DNA of 43,590 nucleotides from an uncultured Oscillospiraceae bacterium. GTDB taxonomy: Bacteria > Bacillota > Clostridia > Oscillospirales > Oscillospiraceae. Position numbers and translations under genes: made by a program. The stretch spans positions 1 to 43,590 of the forward strand of contig CANQFV010000021.1 in the NCBI GenBank assembly GCA_947599875.1, written 5' to 3'. The notes beneath the pieces were generated by a model. It did no database searches. It was not told the origin of the DNA and saw nothing but the letters and a program-made list of their open reading frames with translations. Shown here piece after piece: positions 24,683 through 31,808 of the stretch; positions within the stretch are counted from its first letter, which is position 1; every line of letters starts with the position of its first letter.

Positions 24683-26119
24683 ATGGTCACATTTTTCATA
24701 GCCCTGCTTGTTTTAGCGGCGGGATACCTGATTTACGGACGCATCGTGGAGAAAATCGCGGCGCCCACCGACGACCCCACGCCGGCGGTGGCCCACCCGG
24801 ACGGGGTGGACTTCACGCCCATGAAGAAGTGGCGGGTGTTTTTGATCCAGCTTTTGAATATAGCCGGGACTGGGCCGATCTTCGGGCCGCTGATGGGGGC
24901 GGTCTTCGGGCCGGTGGTGTTCTTGTGGATCGTGCTGGGATCCATACTCGGCGGAGCCGTCCACGACTATCTGTCCGGGATGGCGTCGGTGAGGAATGAC
25001 GGCGCGTCCATATCGGAGATCGTGGGGAAATACCTGGGCCCCGCGGCAAAGCAGGTGATGCGCGTTTTCTCCGTCGTGCTGCTTGTGTGCGTGGGGGCGG
25101 TGTTCACCACAAGCCCCGCCGGACTTCTGGCCAGGCTGACGCCGGACTATATGAACACCACCTTCTGGATCGTGGTCATTATGGCCTACTATGTGCTGGC
25201 CACGCTCCTGCCCATTGACAAGGTGATCGGGAAGCTCTATCCCGTGTTCGGCGTGGTACTGATGTTTATGGCGGCCGGGATCATCGGCGGCCTTGTCTTC
25301 GGGGGCTATACGCTCCCGGAGCTTACCGCCGGGACCTTGGCCAACCTGCACCCGGAGGGGAAGCCGGTCTGGGCCTACATGTTCGTGACGGTGGCCTGCG
25401 GCGCGGTGTCGGGCTTCCACTCCACCCAGTCGCCCATGATGGCCCGGTGCATAGAGAGCGAGAAGCAGGGCCGCGCTGTCTTCTACGGCGCGATGCTGGC
25501 GGAGGCCGTGATCGCCCTGGTGTGGGCGGCGGCCGGCCTGGGCTTCTACGGCGACACCACCAGCCTCTCATCGGCGCTTTCATCGATGGGTCAGTCCGGC
25601 GTCGTCTACGACATCTCGGTGGGCGTCCTGGGGAAGATCGGCGGGGCGCTGGCCGTCATCGGCGTGGTGGTCTGCCCCATCTCCACCGGGGACACGGCGT
25701 TTCGCAGTGCGCGCCTTACGCTTGCGGACTGGCTGAAGCTGGATCAGGCGAGCTTGGGGAAACGGCTCATTCTGGCGGTCCCCCTGATCGGCGTGGCCGC
25801 CGTCCTGACCCAGATCGATTTTGACATCATCTGGCGGTACTTCTCCTGGTCAAATCAGACGCTGGCTATGATCGTGCTGTGGGCGATGGCCGTCTACCTG
25901 GTTCAGAACGCCAAAAGGGCGTGGTACGCCCTGGTCGCGGCGCTCCCGGCGGCGTTTATGAGCGCGGTCTCCGTCACCTACATTCTGATGGCGGACGAGG
26001 GCTTCCGGCTCTCCACAAAAATAGCCTACCCCGCGGGGGCCGCGGCGTCCATAGCGCTGCTTATCGTATTTTTCGTGTATATGCTCCGCCGGGGGCGGAC
26101 AAAGCGGCAGCTCTCATAG
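24683..26119 (+). CDS. CstA family carbon starvation / peptide or pyruvate carrier
   Basis: This 478-residue polytopic protein belongs to the CstA family, whose members import peptides or pyruvate. It shows the family N terminus LLVLAAGYLIYGRIVEK, the motif GTGPIFGPLMGAVFGP near residue 65, VHDYLSGMASVRNDGASISE, CGAVSGFHSTQSPM and ISTGDTAFRSARL. It is the shorter form common in Clostridia, not the 700-residue E. coli type. The ATG at 24683 follows GAGAGA; an upstream in-frame start would add 22 charged residues. The stop abuts the stop of the convergent kinase remnant with no spacer. Confidence 0.92.
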   Translation: MVTFFIALLVLAAGYLIYGRIVEKIAAPTDDPTPAVAHPDGVDFTPMKKWRVFLIQLLNIAGTGPIFGPLMGAVFGPVVFLWIVLGSILGGAVHDYLSGMASVRNDGASISEIVGKYLGPAAKQVMRVFSVVLLVCVGAVFTTSPAGLLARLTPDYMNTTFWIVVIMAYYVLATLLPIDKVIGKLYPVFGVVLMFMAAGIIGGLVFGGYTLPELTAGTLANLHPEGKPVWAYMFVTVACGAVSGFHSTQSPMMARCIESEKQGRAVFYGAMLAEAVIALVWAAAGLGFYGDTTSLSSALSSMGQSGVVYDISVGVLGKIGGALAVIGVVVCPISTGDTAFRSARLTLADWLKLDQASLGKRLILAVPLIGVAAVLTQIDFDIIWRYFSWSNQTLAMIVLWAMAVYLVQNAKRAWYALVAALPAAFMSAVSVTYILMADEGFRLSTKIAYPAGAAASIALLIVFFVYMLRRGRTKRQLS

Positions 26120-26590
26120 CGCGATCACCAGCTTGAACCAGCCGTCCTCCGCGCTGAAGGAATAATAGGCGTTGTGCTTTTCGCAGAAGGCCATGATGGA
26201 GCGTGTGCCGATGCCGTGGCCGGGCCTGTCCGACTGCGGGAGGCCGTCCCGGCCGAAGGTGACAGGCCTGCGGCAGGAGTTTCCGATCTCAAACATGAAC
26301 TGCGGGGTGTGGATGCACCGGATGACGATTCTCCGCCGGCCCTCCGGCAGCTTCTCGCAGGCGTGGATGGCGTTTTCCAGGGCGTTGGAGAAGCAGATGG
26401 CCAGCTCCGCGGAATCCACGGGCAGCGTCTCCGGGATGGACAGCCTCTGCTCCACCGCGATGCCGGCGCGCCGGGCGCGGCCCAAATAGGCGGTGAGCGT
26501 GGCGTTTAAGATGGGATCCTCACAGCAGCGGACGGGGGCGGCGATGGCGTCCTGGGCGGAAGCCTCCTTATGATAAAAGACGTGTAGCTC
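26114..26590 (-). pseudogene. truncated GHKL sensor histidine kinase (AgrC/VirS type), C-terminal ATPase part only
   Basis: On the minus strand the open region between a stop at 26591-26593 and the end at 26114 encodes only the C-terminal ATP-binding domain of a GHKL kinase. Seen: CCEDPILNATLTAYLGRARR, the N box FSNALENAIHAC, and the G box GHGIGTRSIMAFCEKHN. The membrane sensor and the dimerisation/histidine region are missing, and no ATG or ribosome site opens the frame (a TTG at 26485 is possible but falls within the domain). The DNA upstream up to the R2 repeats at 26732 shows no continuation. It is a gene remnant that converges on cstA. Confidence 0.75.
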
Positions 26591-26731
26591 TCAAAAGGCA
26601 CGGTATTTTCCTCCATTTTGCCAGATGGCCGTCCACTTCCCCCGGGCGCCGCCCAGGGGGCGTTCCGTGGCAAGCTCTTCGCCGCATTCTTTAAAAGGAG
26701 TCCGCCCGAAGGGGGGACACCGCCGGGAAGC

Positions 26732-26930
26732 CGGTGTGACACGGGGACGGTTCCTTAGTCACACCAGTGTGCGCACTGGTGATACAAAGAAACCGTCCCC
26801 GCTGTCCCACCTCCTCAAAGGACGGGAAGTTCCCCCGAAAAAGGCGGGACTTGAGGGACGGTTTTTTTGTACCACCGCAGCGTCAGCGGAGGTGTGACAA
26901 AAGAACCGTCCCTCTGTAACGCCGGGTCAA
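26732..26930. repeat. R2 inverted-repeat elements (long plus short unit)
   Basis: The long unit 26732-26816 has the inner palindrome CACCAGTGTGCGCACTGGTG. The short unit 26851-26930 has arms GAGGGACGGTTTTTTTGT and AAAGAACCGTCCCTC around ACCACCGCAGCGTCAGCGGA. It has the same two-unit order as 279-462. Confidence 0.75.
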
Positions 26931-26975
26931 GGCCTCCGGTCAACGGACAATCCTCCGTCCCGCGTCCCCATTCCA

Positions 26976-27158
26976 AATATTTTTTCCGGCGGCATGTACG
27001 TCGGAAAAAATCCCTTTTGCCGCGCTGCGCGACCAGTCCGCAGACTGGTCGCGCAGCGCGGCAGCAGGAAAGGCCCTCTCGAATTCCGCGCAATTCGAGA
27101 GGGCCTTTTCGCACGCGTCCTATTGGCATTGGAAGGCCCTCAGGCCTTCCAAGCCAGC
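26976..27158 (-). repeat. 4H element, copy 5
   Basis: Plus-strand order: hairpin 3 with changed bases (TTTTTTCCGGCG with CGTCGGAAAAAA), hairpin 2 with a continuous 20-bp stem (GCCGCGCTGCGCGACCAGTC and its exact complement around CGCA), hairpin 1 (GAAAGGCCCTCTCGAATTC; right arm CAATTCGAGAGGGCC), GCACGCGTCCTATTGGCA, and hairpin 0 (TTGGAAGGCC with GGCCTTCCAA). It overlaps the 3' end of the nitroreductase gene, whose last residues it encodes. Confidence 0.85.
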
Positions 27159-27671
27159 AATTGTTACCTGTTTCTCCCTGTCGTAGGTGTGTGGCTCCTT
27201 GCCGGCGGCCTTGCGGCCCACGGCGATGGCGATCTGGAAGGTGTAGCCCTCCGGGAACCCCAGGGTCTTGGCAAAGCTCCCGCCGGTATCGGCGTCCATC
27301 GCCGCCTTGAGACAGCCCAGGATCACATTCCCCAGGCCCAGGCCCTCGGCGGCCAGGGCGATGTTCTCCACGGCGATGCCCGCGTCCACCGCCGTCCAGC
27401 GGAAATCCCGCTCCCCGCTGATGACAATGACCGTGGGCGCGTCGTACCAGAAGTTCTTCTCCGGCCTCATCCGGGCGCCCATCGCCTCCTGGATCGCAAA
27501 GAGGACGGGGTCGTCCCCGGCAAGGACGGTGAAGTGCAGCTCCTGCCGGTTGGTGGCCGTGGGTGCCTGGAGCCCCGCCGTCAGGAGGGTGTCCAGCTCC
27601 TCCGCTGTCAGCTCCTCCCCGGTGTAGCTCCTGGTGGAGCTGCGCTGCGCGATTGCGGATAAAAGTTCCAT
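27120..27671 (-). CDS. nitroreductase family protein
   Basis: This 183-residue FMN-dependent nitroreductase family protein shows the N-terminal RSSTRSYTGEELTAEELDTL FMN-binding segment, APTATNRQELHFTV, and the central AVDAGIAVENIALAAEGLGLG followed by GNVILGCL, ending with FQIAIAVGRKAAGKEPHTYD. Its physiological substrate cannot be read from sequence. The C terminus GLEGLRAFQCQ is translated from hairpin 0 of the adjacent 4H element, so the natural end has been replaced or extended by the repeat. The start ATG has GGAGGAAG upstream; it is 12 bases downstream of tyrS on the same strand and likely co-transcribed with it. Confidence 0.9.
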   Translation of the reverse strand: MELLSAIAQRSSTRSYTGEELTAEELDTLLTAGLQAPTATNRQELHFTVLAGDDPVLFAIQEAMGARMRPEKNFWYDAPTVIVISGERDFRWTAVDAGIAVENIALAAEGLGLGNVILGCLKAAMDADTGGSFAKTLGFPEGYTFQIAIAVGRKAAGKEPHTYDREKQVTIAGLEGLRAFQCQ

Positions 27672-27683
27672 ATCTCTTCCTCC

Positions 27684-28904
27684 TTATGGTAAGATGACCT
27701 TCATAAAGCTCTTTTTGCCGCGGCGGAGGACTACGCCCTCCTTCAGCTCCTGGGCGGTGAAGGAGAGGCCAATGTCCGTGACCTTCTTGTCGTCCGCCGT
27801 GACGCCGCCCTGCTGGATATTCCGCCGGGCCTCGGATTTGGAGGCCACAAGCCCCGCCTTCACCAGGAGGGTCATGATGTCCGCCGCGCCGCCGGTGAGG
27901 TCACTGTCCGACAGCTCCACCGTGGGCATCTGGCCGGAGTCCCCGCCGCCGAAGAGGGCGCGGGCGCTCTCCTGGGCGCGCTGCGCCTCGGCCTCACCGT
28001 GGACGAGCTTTGTCAGCTCAAAGGCCAGGATCTCCTTGGCCCGGTTGATGCGGCTGTCGGTCCAGGTCTCCATCTCGGCGATCTGCTCCAGGGGCAGGAA
28101 GGTCAGCATCTTCAGACACTTGATCACATCCGCGTCCGCCACGTTCCGCCAGTACTGGTAGAAGTCGTAGGGGGAGGTCTTGTTGGGATCCAGCCACACG
28201 GCGTTGCCAGCGGTCTTGCCCATCTTGTTGCCGTTGGAGTCGGTCAAGAGGGTGATTGTCATGGCGTGGGCGTCCTTCCCCAGCTTGCGGCGGATCAGCT
28301 CCGTGCCGCCCAGCATGTTGCTCCACTGGTCGTTGCCGCCGAACTGCATGTTGCAGCCGTAGTGCTGGAACAGGTAGTAGAAGTCGTAGGACTGCATGAT
28401 CATGTAGTTGAACTCCAAGAACGACAGGCCCCGCTCCATCCGCTGTTTATAGCACTCGGCCCTGAGCATGTTGTTCACGGAGAAGCAGGCGCCAACCTCC
28501 CGCAAAAGCTCCACATAGTTGAGGTTCAACAGCCAGTCGGCGTTGTTCACCATCTGGGCCTTGCCCTCGCCAAACTCGATAAACCGCTCCATCTGGCGCT
28601 TGAAGCAGGCGGCGTTGTGGTCGATGTCCTCGCGGGTCAGCATCTTGCGCATGTCTGTGCGCCCGGAGGGGTCGCCGATCATGGTGGTGCCCCCGCCGAT
28701 CAGGGCGATGGGGCGGTTGCCCGCCATCTGGAGGCGCTTCATCAGCGTCAGGGCCATAAAATGCCCCGCCGTCAGGCTGTCCGCCGTGCAGTCAAAGCCG
28801 ATATAGAAGGTGGCGCGGCCGCCGTTGATCATCTTGCGTATTTCGTTCTCGTCGGTGACCTGGGCGATAAGCCCCCGGGCCACCAGCTCCTCATAGATTT
28901 CCAT
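27684..28904 (-). CDS. tyrS: tyrosyl-tRNA synthetase
   Basis: TyrS charges tRNA-Tyr. The 406-residue product has the class I Rossmann domain with YIGFDCTADSLTAGHFMAL (the HIGH-equivalent) near residue 35, the tyrosine pocket MQSYDFYYLFQHYGCNMQFG with GGNDQWSNML, the KMSKS equivalent KMGKTAGNAVWL near residue 230, and a C-terminal S4 domain (LVASKSEARRNIQQGGVTAD). The gene follows a zinc-ribbon gene by about 20 bases on the minus strand, and both lie downstream of a T-box leader with a tyrosine specifier codon, so expression should rise when tRNA-Tyr is uncharged. Confidence 0.96.
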   Translation of the reverse strand: MEIYEELVARGLIAQVTDENEIRKMINGGRATFYIGFDCTADSLTAGHFMALTLMKRLQMAGNRPIALIGGGTTMIGDPSGRTDMRKMLTREDIDHNAACFKRQMERFIEFGEGKAQMVNNADWLLNLNYVELLREVGACFSVNNMLRAECYKQRMERGLSFLEFNYMIMQSYDFYYLFQHYGCNMQFGGNDQWSNMLGGTELIRRKLGKDAHAMTITLLTDSNGNKMGKTAGNAVWLDPNKTSPYDFYQYWRNVADADVIKCLKMLTFLPLEQIAEMETWTDSRINRAKEILAFELTKLVHGEAEAQRAQESARALFGGGDSGQMPTVELSDSDLTGGAADIMTLLVKAGLVASKSEARRNIQQGGVTADDKKVTDIGLSFTAQELKEGVVLRRGKKSFMKVILP

Positions 28905-28925
28905 GTTTTTCTCCTTGATCAGAAT

Positions 28926-29267
28926 TTAAAAATTGCCGTTGAAAACATCCGGGGAGTCCAGCTCCTGAAGCCGCTTCCCGCAATAGGGACACACGGCGTC
29001 GTCCAGCTCGTGCATAGTCCCGCAATGGGGACAGGCCACCTTCTTCATGGCCCCCATGTCCTCCGGCTCCTCCAGGGACTCCGGCTCCTCAGCGGCGTAG
29101 AACTCCATCTTGTGGCAGTGGTCGCAGACATAGACCTCCACCTCATAGGCCCCGGCAAGAAGGTTTGGCCACTCACCCAGGAAGAAACCCATCTTCCCCT
29201 TTTGCAGCTGTTCCCGGCCCACAAAGCTCATGTGACCGCCGCAGCGCAGGCAAACATTCTTTTCCAT
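28926..29267 (-). CDS. zinc-ribbon protein in the tyrS operon
   Basis: This 113-residue protein has four CxxC pairs: CLRC near the N terminus, CDHC near residue 48, and CPHC and CPYC near residues 79 and 93. They suggest two zinc ribbons separated by an acidic linker (AAEEPESLEEPEDMG). No catalytic motif is visible. It is the first gene after the Tyr T-box leader and precedes tyrS, so it is co-regulated with tyrosine charging; whether it has a role in translation is not known. A GGTGAGAGG stretch precedes the ATG. Confidence 0.8.
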   Translation of the reverse strand: MEKNVCLRCGGHMSFVGREQLQKGKMGFFLGEWPNLLAGAYEVEVYVCDHCHKMEFYAAEEPESLEEPEDMGAMKKVACPHCGTMHELDDAVCPYCGKRLQELDSPDVFNGNF

Positions 29268-29284
29268 AGCCTCTCACCCCCTTT

Positions 29285-29549
29285 GTGATAGAAAAAGCCC
29301 TCCGTCCCGATGGGACAGAGGGCGTGTTTACGCGGTACCACCTCTGGTCGCGGCGCCCTCGCAAGCGCCGCCTCACGGGGTCTGGGACCCCACGCGCTCT
29401 ATCGGGCGCACCCGTCGAGGGCTACTGGGAAGACCGTTCACCCCGCCGCTCCGGGCCGTATTCGCCTGCCGCTCCCCTCCCCCTTCCACCGACCGGGGTC
29501 TCTCTGCGCGGGACATCGCCAGGTTACTTGCGCCCTTCATCGCGTTACC
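29285..29549 (-). promoter_or_regulatory. T-box leader (tyrosine) upstream of the zinc-ribbon gene and tyrS
   Basis: Read on the minus strand, the region holds a structured stem I with AGAGAGACCCCGGTCGGTGG, a specifier context GGCGAATACGGCC in which TAC (29458-29460) is a Tyr codon, and the conserved T-box AGAGGTGGTACCGCG (29345-29331). It is followed by a terminator stem GCCCTCTGTCCC/GGGACGGAGGGC with TTTTT (29323-29291). T-box leaders sense uncharged cognate tRNA and antiterminate. The fit of codon, T-box and downstream tyrS makes the call firm. Confidence 0.93.
29291..29323 (-). terminator. T-box regulated terminator
   Basis: The stem GCCCTCTGTCCC with GGGACGGAGGGC, loop ATC, is followed by five T on the minus strand. 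It competes with the antiterminator that contains the T-box sequence immediately upstream. Confidence 0.9.
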
Positions 29550-29555
29550 GCTATG

Positions 29556-29584
29556 ATTTTACGATGGAATCGCCGATTTGTCAA
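29556..29584 (-). promoter_or_regulatory. sigma-A promoter of the tyrS operon
   Basis: On the minus strand a consensus TTGACA (29584-29579), 17 bases and TAAAAT (29561-29556) lie just upstream of the T-box leader. This gives a transcript start near 29549 and a leader of about 280 bases. Confidence 0.85.
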
Positions 29585-29601
29585 CTATTTTTGTACGCGA
29601 A

Positions 29602-29805
29602 ACTGGCGTTGAGGGCCTAAAGGCCACTGGCTTAAAATGCCTCAGGCCTTCCAATGCCAAGGGAGACGTGCGAAAGACCCGGCGTTAATTCTGCGGAATT
29701 TGAGTGGCCCTTTCCTGCTGCCGCGCTGCAGCGCACGCCCAAGGGCGCACGTTTGCGCGGCAAGAGGGATTTTCTGCGAGGCAAAGCCCCGCAAAAAATT
29801 TTTGG
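29602..29805 (+). repeat. 4H element, copy 6 (hybrid, hairpin 1 arms mismatched)
   Basis: It begins with CTGGCGTTGAGGGCC and ends near TTTCTGCGAGGCAAAGCCCC. Hairpin 1 is abnormal: the left arm GAAAGACCCGGCGTTAATTC matches copies 3 and 4, while the right arm GAATTTGAGTGGCCCTTTC resembles copy 7, so the two arms no longer pair along most of their length. Hairpin 2 (inner ACGCCC/GGGCGCACGT type) equals that of copies 7 and 10. Confidence 0.8.
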
Positions 29806-29857
29806 ATTGGGGACGCGGAGGGGGAGAGTTCCACCTCCTCAAAGGAACGAAAAAAGA

Positions 29858-29985
29858 GCGTTACCATCCATTCAATCTGTACGGGCCTCCGCCCACGGAG
29901 GCCCGCGTCGTTTGAGCTGCGTTGAATCGATACTCGGTGGTTATCGAAACACGGGTCGCCGTGGGCGGCGACCCCTACTTGCAAA
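29858..29985. repeat. R3 repeat cluster
   Basis: The modules TACGGGCCTCCGCCCACGGA and GGGTCGCCGTGGGCGGCGAC are joined by the linker TTTGAGCTGCGTTGAATCGA. This is the inverse of the arrangement at 13900-14030. It is followed by GCAAAAAATATTGAAATTGA, a tail fragment of a 4H element. Confidence 0.75.
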
Positions 29986-30017
29986 AAATATTGAAATTGA
30001 GTTTTTTGACAAGCTGT

Positions 30018-30046
30018 AAAAAGGAGGCCCACCGGCCTCCTTTTTT
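30018..30046 (-). terminator. intrinsic terminator of the XRE regulator gene
   Basis: AAAAAGGAGGCC pairs with GGCCTCCTTTTTT around a short loop directly after the regulator stop codon. On the minus strand the stem is followed by TTTTT. Confidence 0.85.
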
Positions 30047-30047
30047 G

Positions 30048-30326
30048 CTATCGCATCCTCAAGTACTCGACAATTTGATAGACCAATTGTATATCCTGCT
30101 CAGTCAGCCCTTGTAAATCAATAGAAGTGCTGCTGTCCACACCGAGCAGATAATCGGTCGATACGCGAAAAAGTGCCGCGAGTTCGACGATGTACTGAGT
30201 GGATGGTACAGAAATACCCATTTCCCAAGCGTTGACGCTGGAACGTGTAATGCCCAGCTTCTTCGCAAGGCCCGATTGGGTCATTGTGTTCTGTTCCCTC
30301 AGAAATTTGATTCGTTCAGCAATCAT
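30048..30326 (-). CDS. XRE-family HTH transcriptional regulator
   Basis: This 92-residue protein has an N-terminal Cro/CI helix-turn-helix: MIAERIKFLREQNTMTQSGL, AKKLGITRSSVNAWEMG, then PSTQYIVELAALFRVSTDYL as the typical closing part. The short C terminus (LQGLTEQDIQLVYQIVEYLR) is likely a dimerisation helix. The ATG at 30326 follows GAGGTGG at good spacing and is chosen over an in-frame start 45 bases upstream. Its lower GC and A/T-rich promoter differ from the surroundings and suggest acquisition. It is divergent from a small membrane protein gene with shared promoters and palindromes, suggesting autoregulation and control of that neighbour. Confidence 0.9.
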   Translation of the reverse strand: MIAERIKFLREQNTMTQSGLAKKLGITRSSVNAWEMGISVPSTQYIVELAALFRVSTDYLLGVDSSTSIDLQGLTEQDIQLVYQIVEYLRMR

Positions 30327-30345
30327 TTGAACCACCTCATTCAAA

Positions 30346-30386
30346 TGATATGCTATGCAAAGAGATATCACATTATCATAATGATA
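30346..30386. promoter_or_regulatory. candidate operators of the XRE regulator
   Basis: Two palindromes lie in the divergent region: TGATAT (30346-30351) with ATATCA (30365-30370), and TATCAT-A-ATGATA (30374-30386). Both share the half-site ATGATA or its complement. The second overlaps the -10 (GATAAT, minus strand) of the regulator's own predicted promoter, whose -35 TTGTCA lies at 30400-30395 with 17 bases between. Confidence 0.6.
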
Positions 30387-30393
30387 TTTATAA

Positions 30394-30422
30394 TTGACAA
30401 GTTAAAAGATAAAGGGTATAAT
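30394..30422 (+). promoter_or_regulatory. consensus sigma-A promoter of the small membrane protein
   Basis: TTGACA (30394-30399), exactly 17 bases, and TATAAT (30417-30422) form a perfect consensus promoter 55 bases before the ATG. Its -35 overlaps the -35 of the divergent regulator promoter. Confidence 0.88.
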
Positions 30423-30477
30423 GAAAAAAGGAATTGCAGCCCTGGTAATCAAATTTCTGTAATTGGGGGGAAACAGG

Positions 30478-30708
30478 ATGAATATTCCCGGAAAAGGAGA
30501 GGCAACAGCCAGTTTTGTCATAGGGATCCTTAGCCTTGCGTGCATGGCGCTGGGGGCGCCTATTTTTTCGCTGATTCTTGGCCTGATCGGTGTCGTTTTG
30601 GCGATATACTCAAAAAGAGCCGGATACAACAGCGGGCTGCGGGTGACCGGCCTGATTCTGTCGTGCCTGCCGCTCGGCTTGCTTCTTTTGCTCTTTCTTT
30701 TTCCGTAG
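30478..30708 (+). CDS. small membrane protein (DUF4190-like)
   Basis: This 76-residue hydrophobic protein has an N-terminal polar stretch MNIPGKGEATASF, one helix GILSLACMALGAPIFSLILG continuing to LIGVVLAIYSKRAG, and a final helix GLILSCLPLGLLLLLFLFP. The G-A-P/GLIG pattern resembles small DUF4190-type membrane proteins, whose role is unknown. The ATG follows GGGGGGAAACAGG. It is transcribed from a perfect consensus promoter and divergent from an XRE regulator, which could act as its repressor. Confidence 0.75.
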   Translation: MNIPGKGEATASFVIGILSLACMALGAPIFSLILGLIGVVLAIYSKRAGYNSGLRVTGLILSCLPLGLLLLLFLFP

Positions 30709-30754
30709 GGGCACGGAGGAGGGTTCGTCGTGCGTCTGAGGGCAGCCGGTGTGA

Positions 30755-30960
30755 CATGAGCTGCGTTGAATCGATACCCGGTGGTAATCGGAACACGGGC
30801 CGATAAGGTCATCGGCCCCTACATACACCAAATGCCGTTGATTCGGACAATGATGCAAAATTGAGGGGCGGGCCGCCAAGAGAGGCGGCCCCTACTGTCT
30901 GCAAGACTCCCTTGTAGGGGCCGATGACCTCATCGGCCCGTGTCGCGATGATTGAGGGCC
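30755..30960. repeat. R3 repeat cluster
   Basis: The linker GAGCTGCGTTGAATCGATAC, modules ACGGGCCGATAAGGTCATCG, GGGCCGCCAAGAGAGGCGGC and GTAGGGGCCGATGACCTCAT, plus the segment around CAAATGCCGTTGATTCGGAC, mirror the cluster at 13735-13985 in reverse order. No gene is present. Confidence 0.75.
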
Positions 30961-31002
30961 GCAAAATAAACGGAGAAGGGCGGCGTCAGGCGTCCCCTTA
31001 AA

Positions 31003-31205
31003 GCCGGTGTGACACGGGGACGGTTCTTTAGTCCCATCTCCGCCTTGCTCCGATGTGACGAAAGAACCGTCCCCTTTGTCCCACCTCCTCAGAAGACGGG
31101 AAGCTCCTCCGAAAAAGGCGGGACTTGAGGGACGGTTCTTTTGTACCACCGCAGCGTCAGCGGAGGTGTGACAAAAGAACCGTCCCTCTGTAACGCCGGG
31201 TCAAG
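31003..31205. repeat. R2 inverted-repeat elements (long plus short unit)
   Basis: The first unit (31003-31090) has arms GGGGACGGTTCTTTAG and AAAGAACCGTCCCC around a CATCTCCGCC/CGATGTG stem. The second (31124-31200) has GAGGGACGGTTCTTTTGT and AAAGAACCGTCCCTC around ACCACCGC/GCGGAGGT. They are followed by GTAACGCCGGGTCAAGGCCT as at 26917-26934. Confidence 0.75.
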
Positions 31206-31249
31206 GCCTCCGGGCAATGAAACAATCCCCCGCCCCGCCCCCCAATCCA

Positions 31250-31454
31250 AATATTTTTTCCAAGGACATGTGCCTTGGAAAAAATCCCTCTTGCCGCGCA
31301 AACGTGCGCCCTTGGGCGTGCGCTGCAGCGCGGCAGCAGGAAAGGGCCTCTGGAATTCCGCAGAATTCCAGAGGCCCTTTCCGCACGCATCCCCTTGGCA
31401 GAAAAAGGCTGATGGGGTTCTCATCAGAGAACCCCATCAGCCTTTTTCGCCAGC
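31250..31454 (-). repeat. 4H element, copy 7
   Basis: Plus-strand order: hairpin 3 with perfect CCAAGG/CCTTGG (TTTTTTCCAAGG, loop ACATGTG), hairpin 2 with inner GCGCCC/GGGCGTGC, hairpin 1 (GAAAGGGCCTCTGGAATTC and its exact complement, loop CGCA), GCACGCATCCCCTTGGCA, and hairpin 0 (AAAAAGGCTGATGGGGTTCT with its complement, then TTCGCCAGC). Hairpin 0 starts directly after the stop codon of the MIF-type gene. Confidence 0.85.
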
Positions 31455-31796
31455 TCAAAATAGACTCCCTTCCCATCCCCAGTTGTCCACCGGGTGGAAG
31501 GTGACGTAGACGCTCTCCCCGGGGATGTCCAGCTCCTCTTTCAAAATCTTCGTCAGCTCCGCGGCCATTTTGCCGCAGTCGGCCCGGGCGGGGTTCCCAA
31601 AGGCGGAGACGGAGACATACGCGCCCCGCTCCAGCTTCTTCCCGGCGAACCACAGATCCCGCTCCGGCTCGATGCCCACCATGAGGTAGCTCTCCGGCTT
31701 GCGGATGAGGCTCACGGCCCTGCCGAACCGGGCCTTGAGTACCTCCATTTTCTCCGGCCCCACGGGGACGGTGACTTTCGCTTCAATGTACGGCAT
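31455..31796 (-). CDS. MIF/phenylpyruvate tautomerase family protein
   Basis: This 113-residue protein belongs to the macrophage migration inhibitory factor fold, small trimeric tautomerases whose catalytic base is the N-terminal proline, here exposed as MPYIEAKV. Other family features are the internal KPESYLMVGIEPERDL segment (with the conserved lysine), the PAR-containing turn GNPARADCGKMAAEL and the C-terminal VYVTFHPVDNWGWEGSLF. Length matches bacterial MIFs (113-116). AAGGAGG precedes the ATG and overlaps the stop of the upstream HAD remnant. The natural substrate is not known. Confidence 0.9.
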   Translation of the reverse strand: MPYIEAKVTVPVGPEKMEVLKARFGRAVSLIRKPESYLMVGIEPERDLWFAGKKLERGAYVSVSAFGNPARADCGKMAAELTKILKEELDIPGESVYVTFHPVDNWGWEGSLF

Positions 31797-31808
31797 ATTC
31801 GCTCCTCC

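Noticed and set aside
29285-29584. Plus-strand coding region before the repeat cluster
   Set aside because: The minus strand reads as a T-box leader with specifier, T-box and terminator; the plus-strand frames have no motifs.
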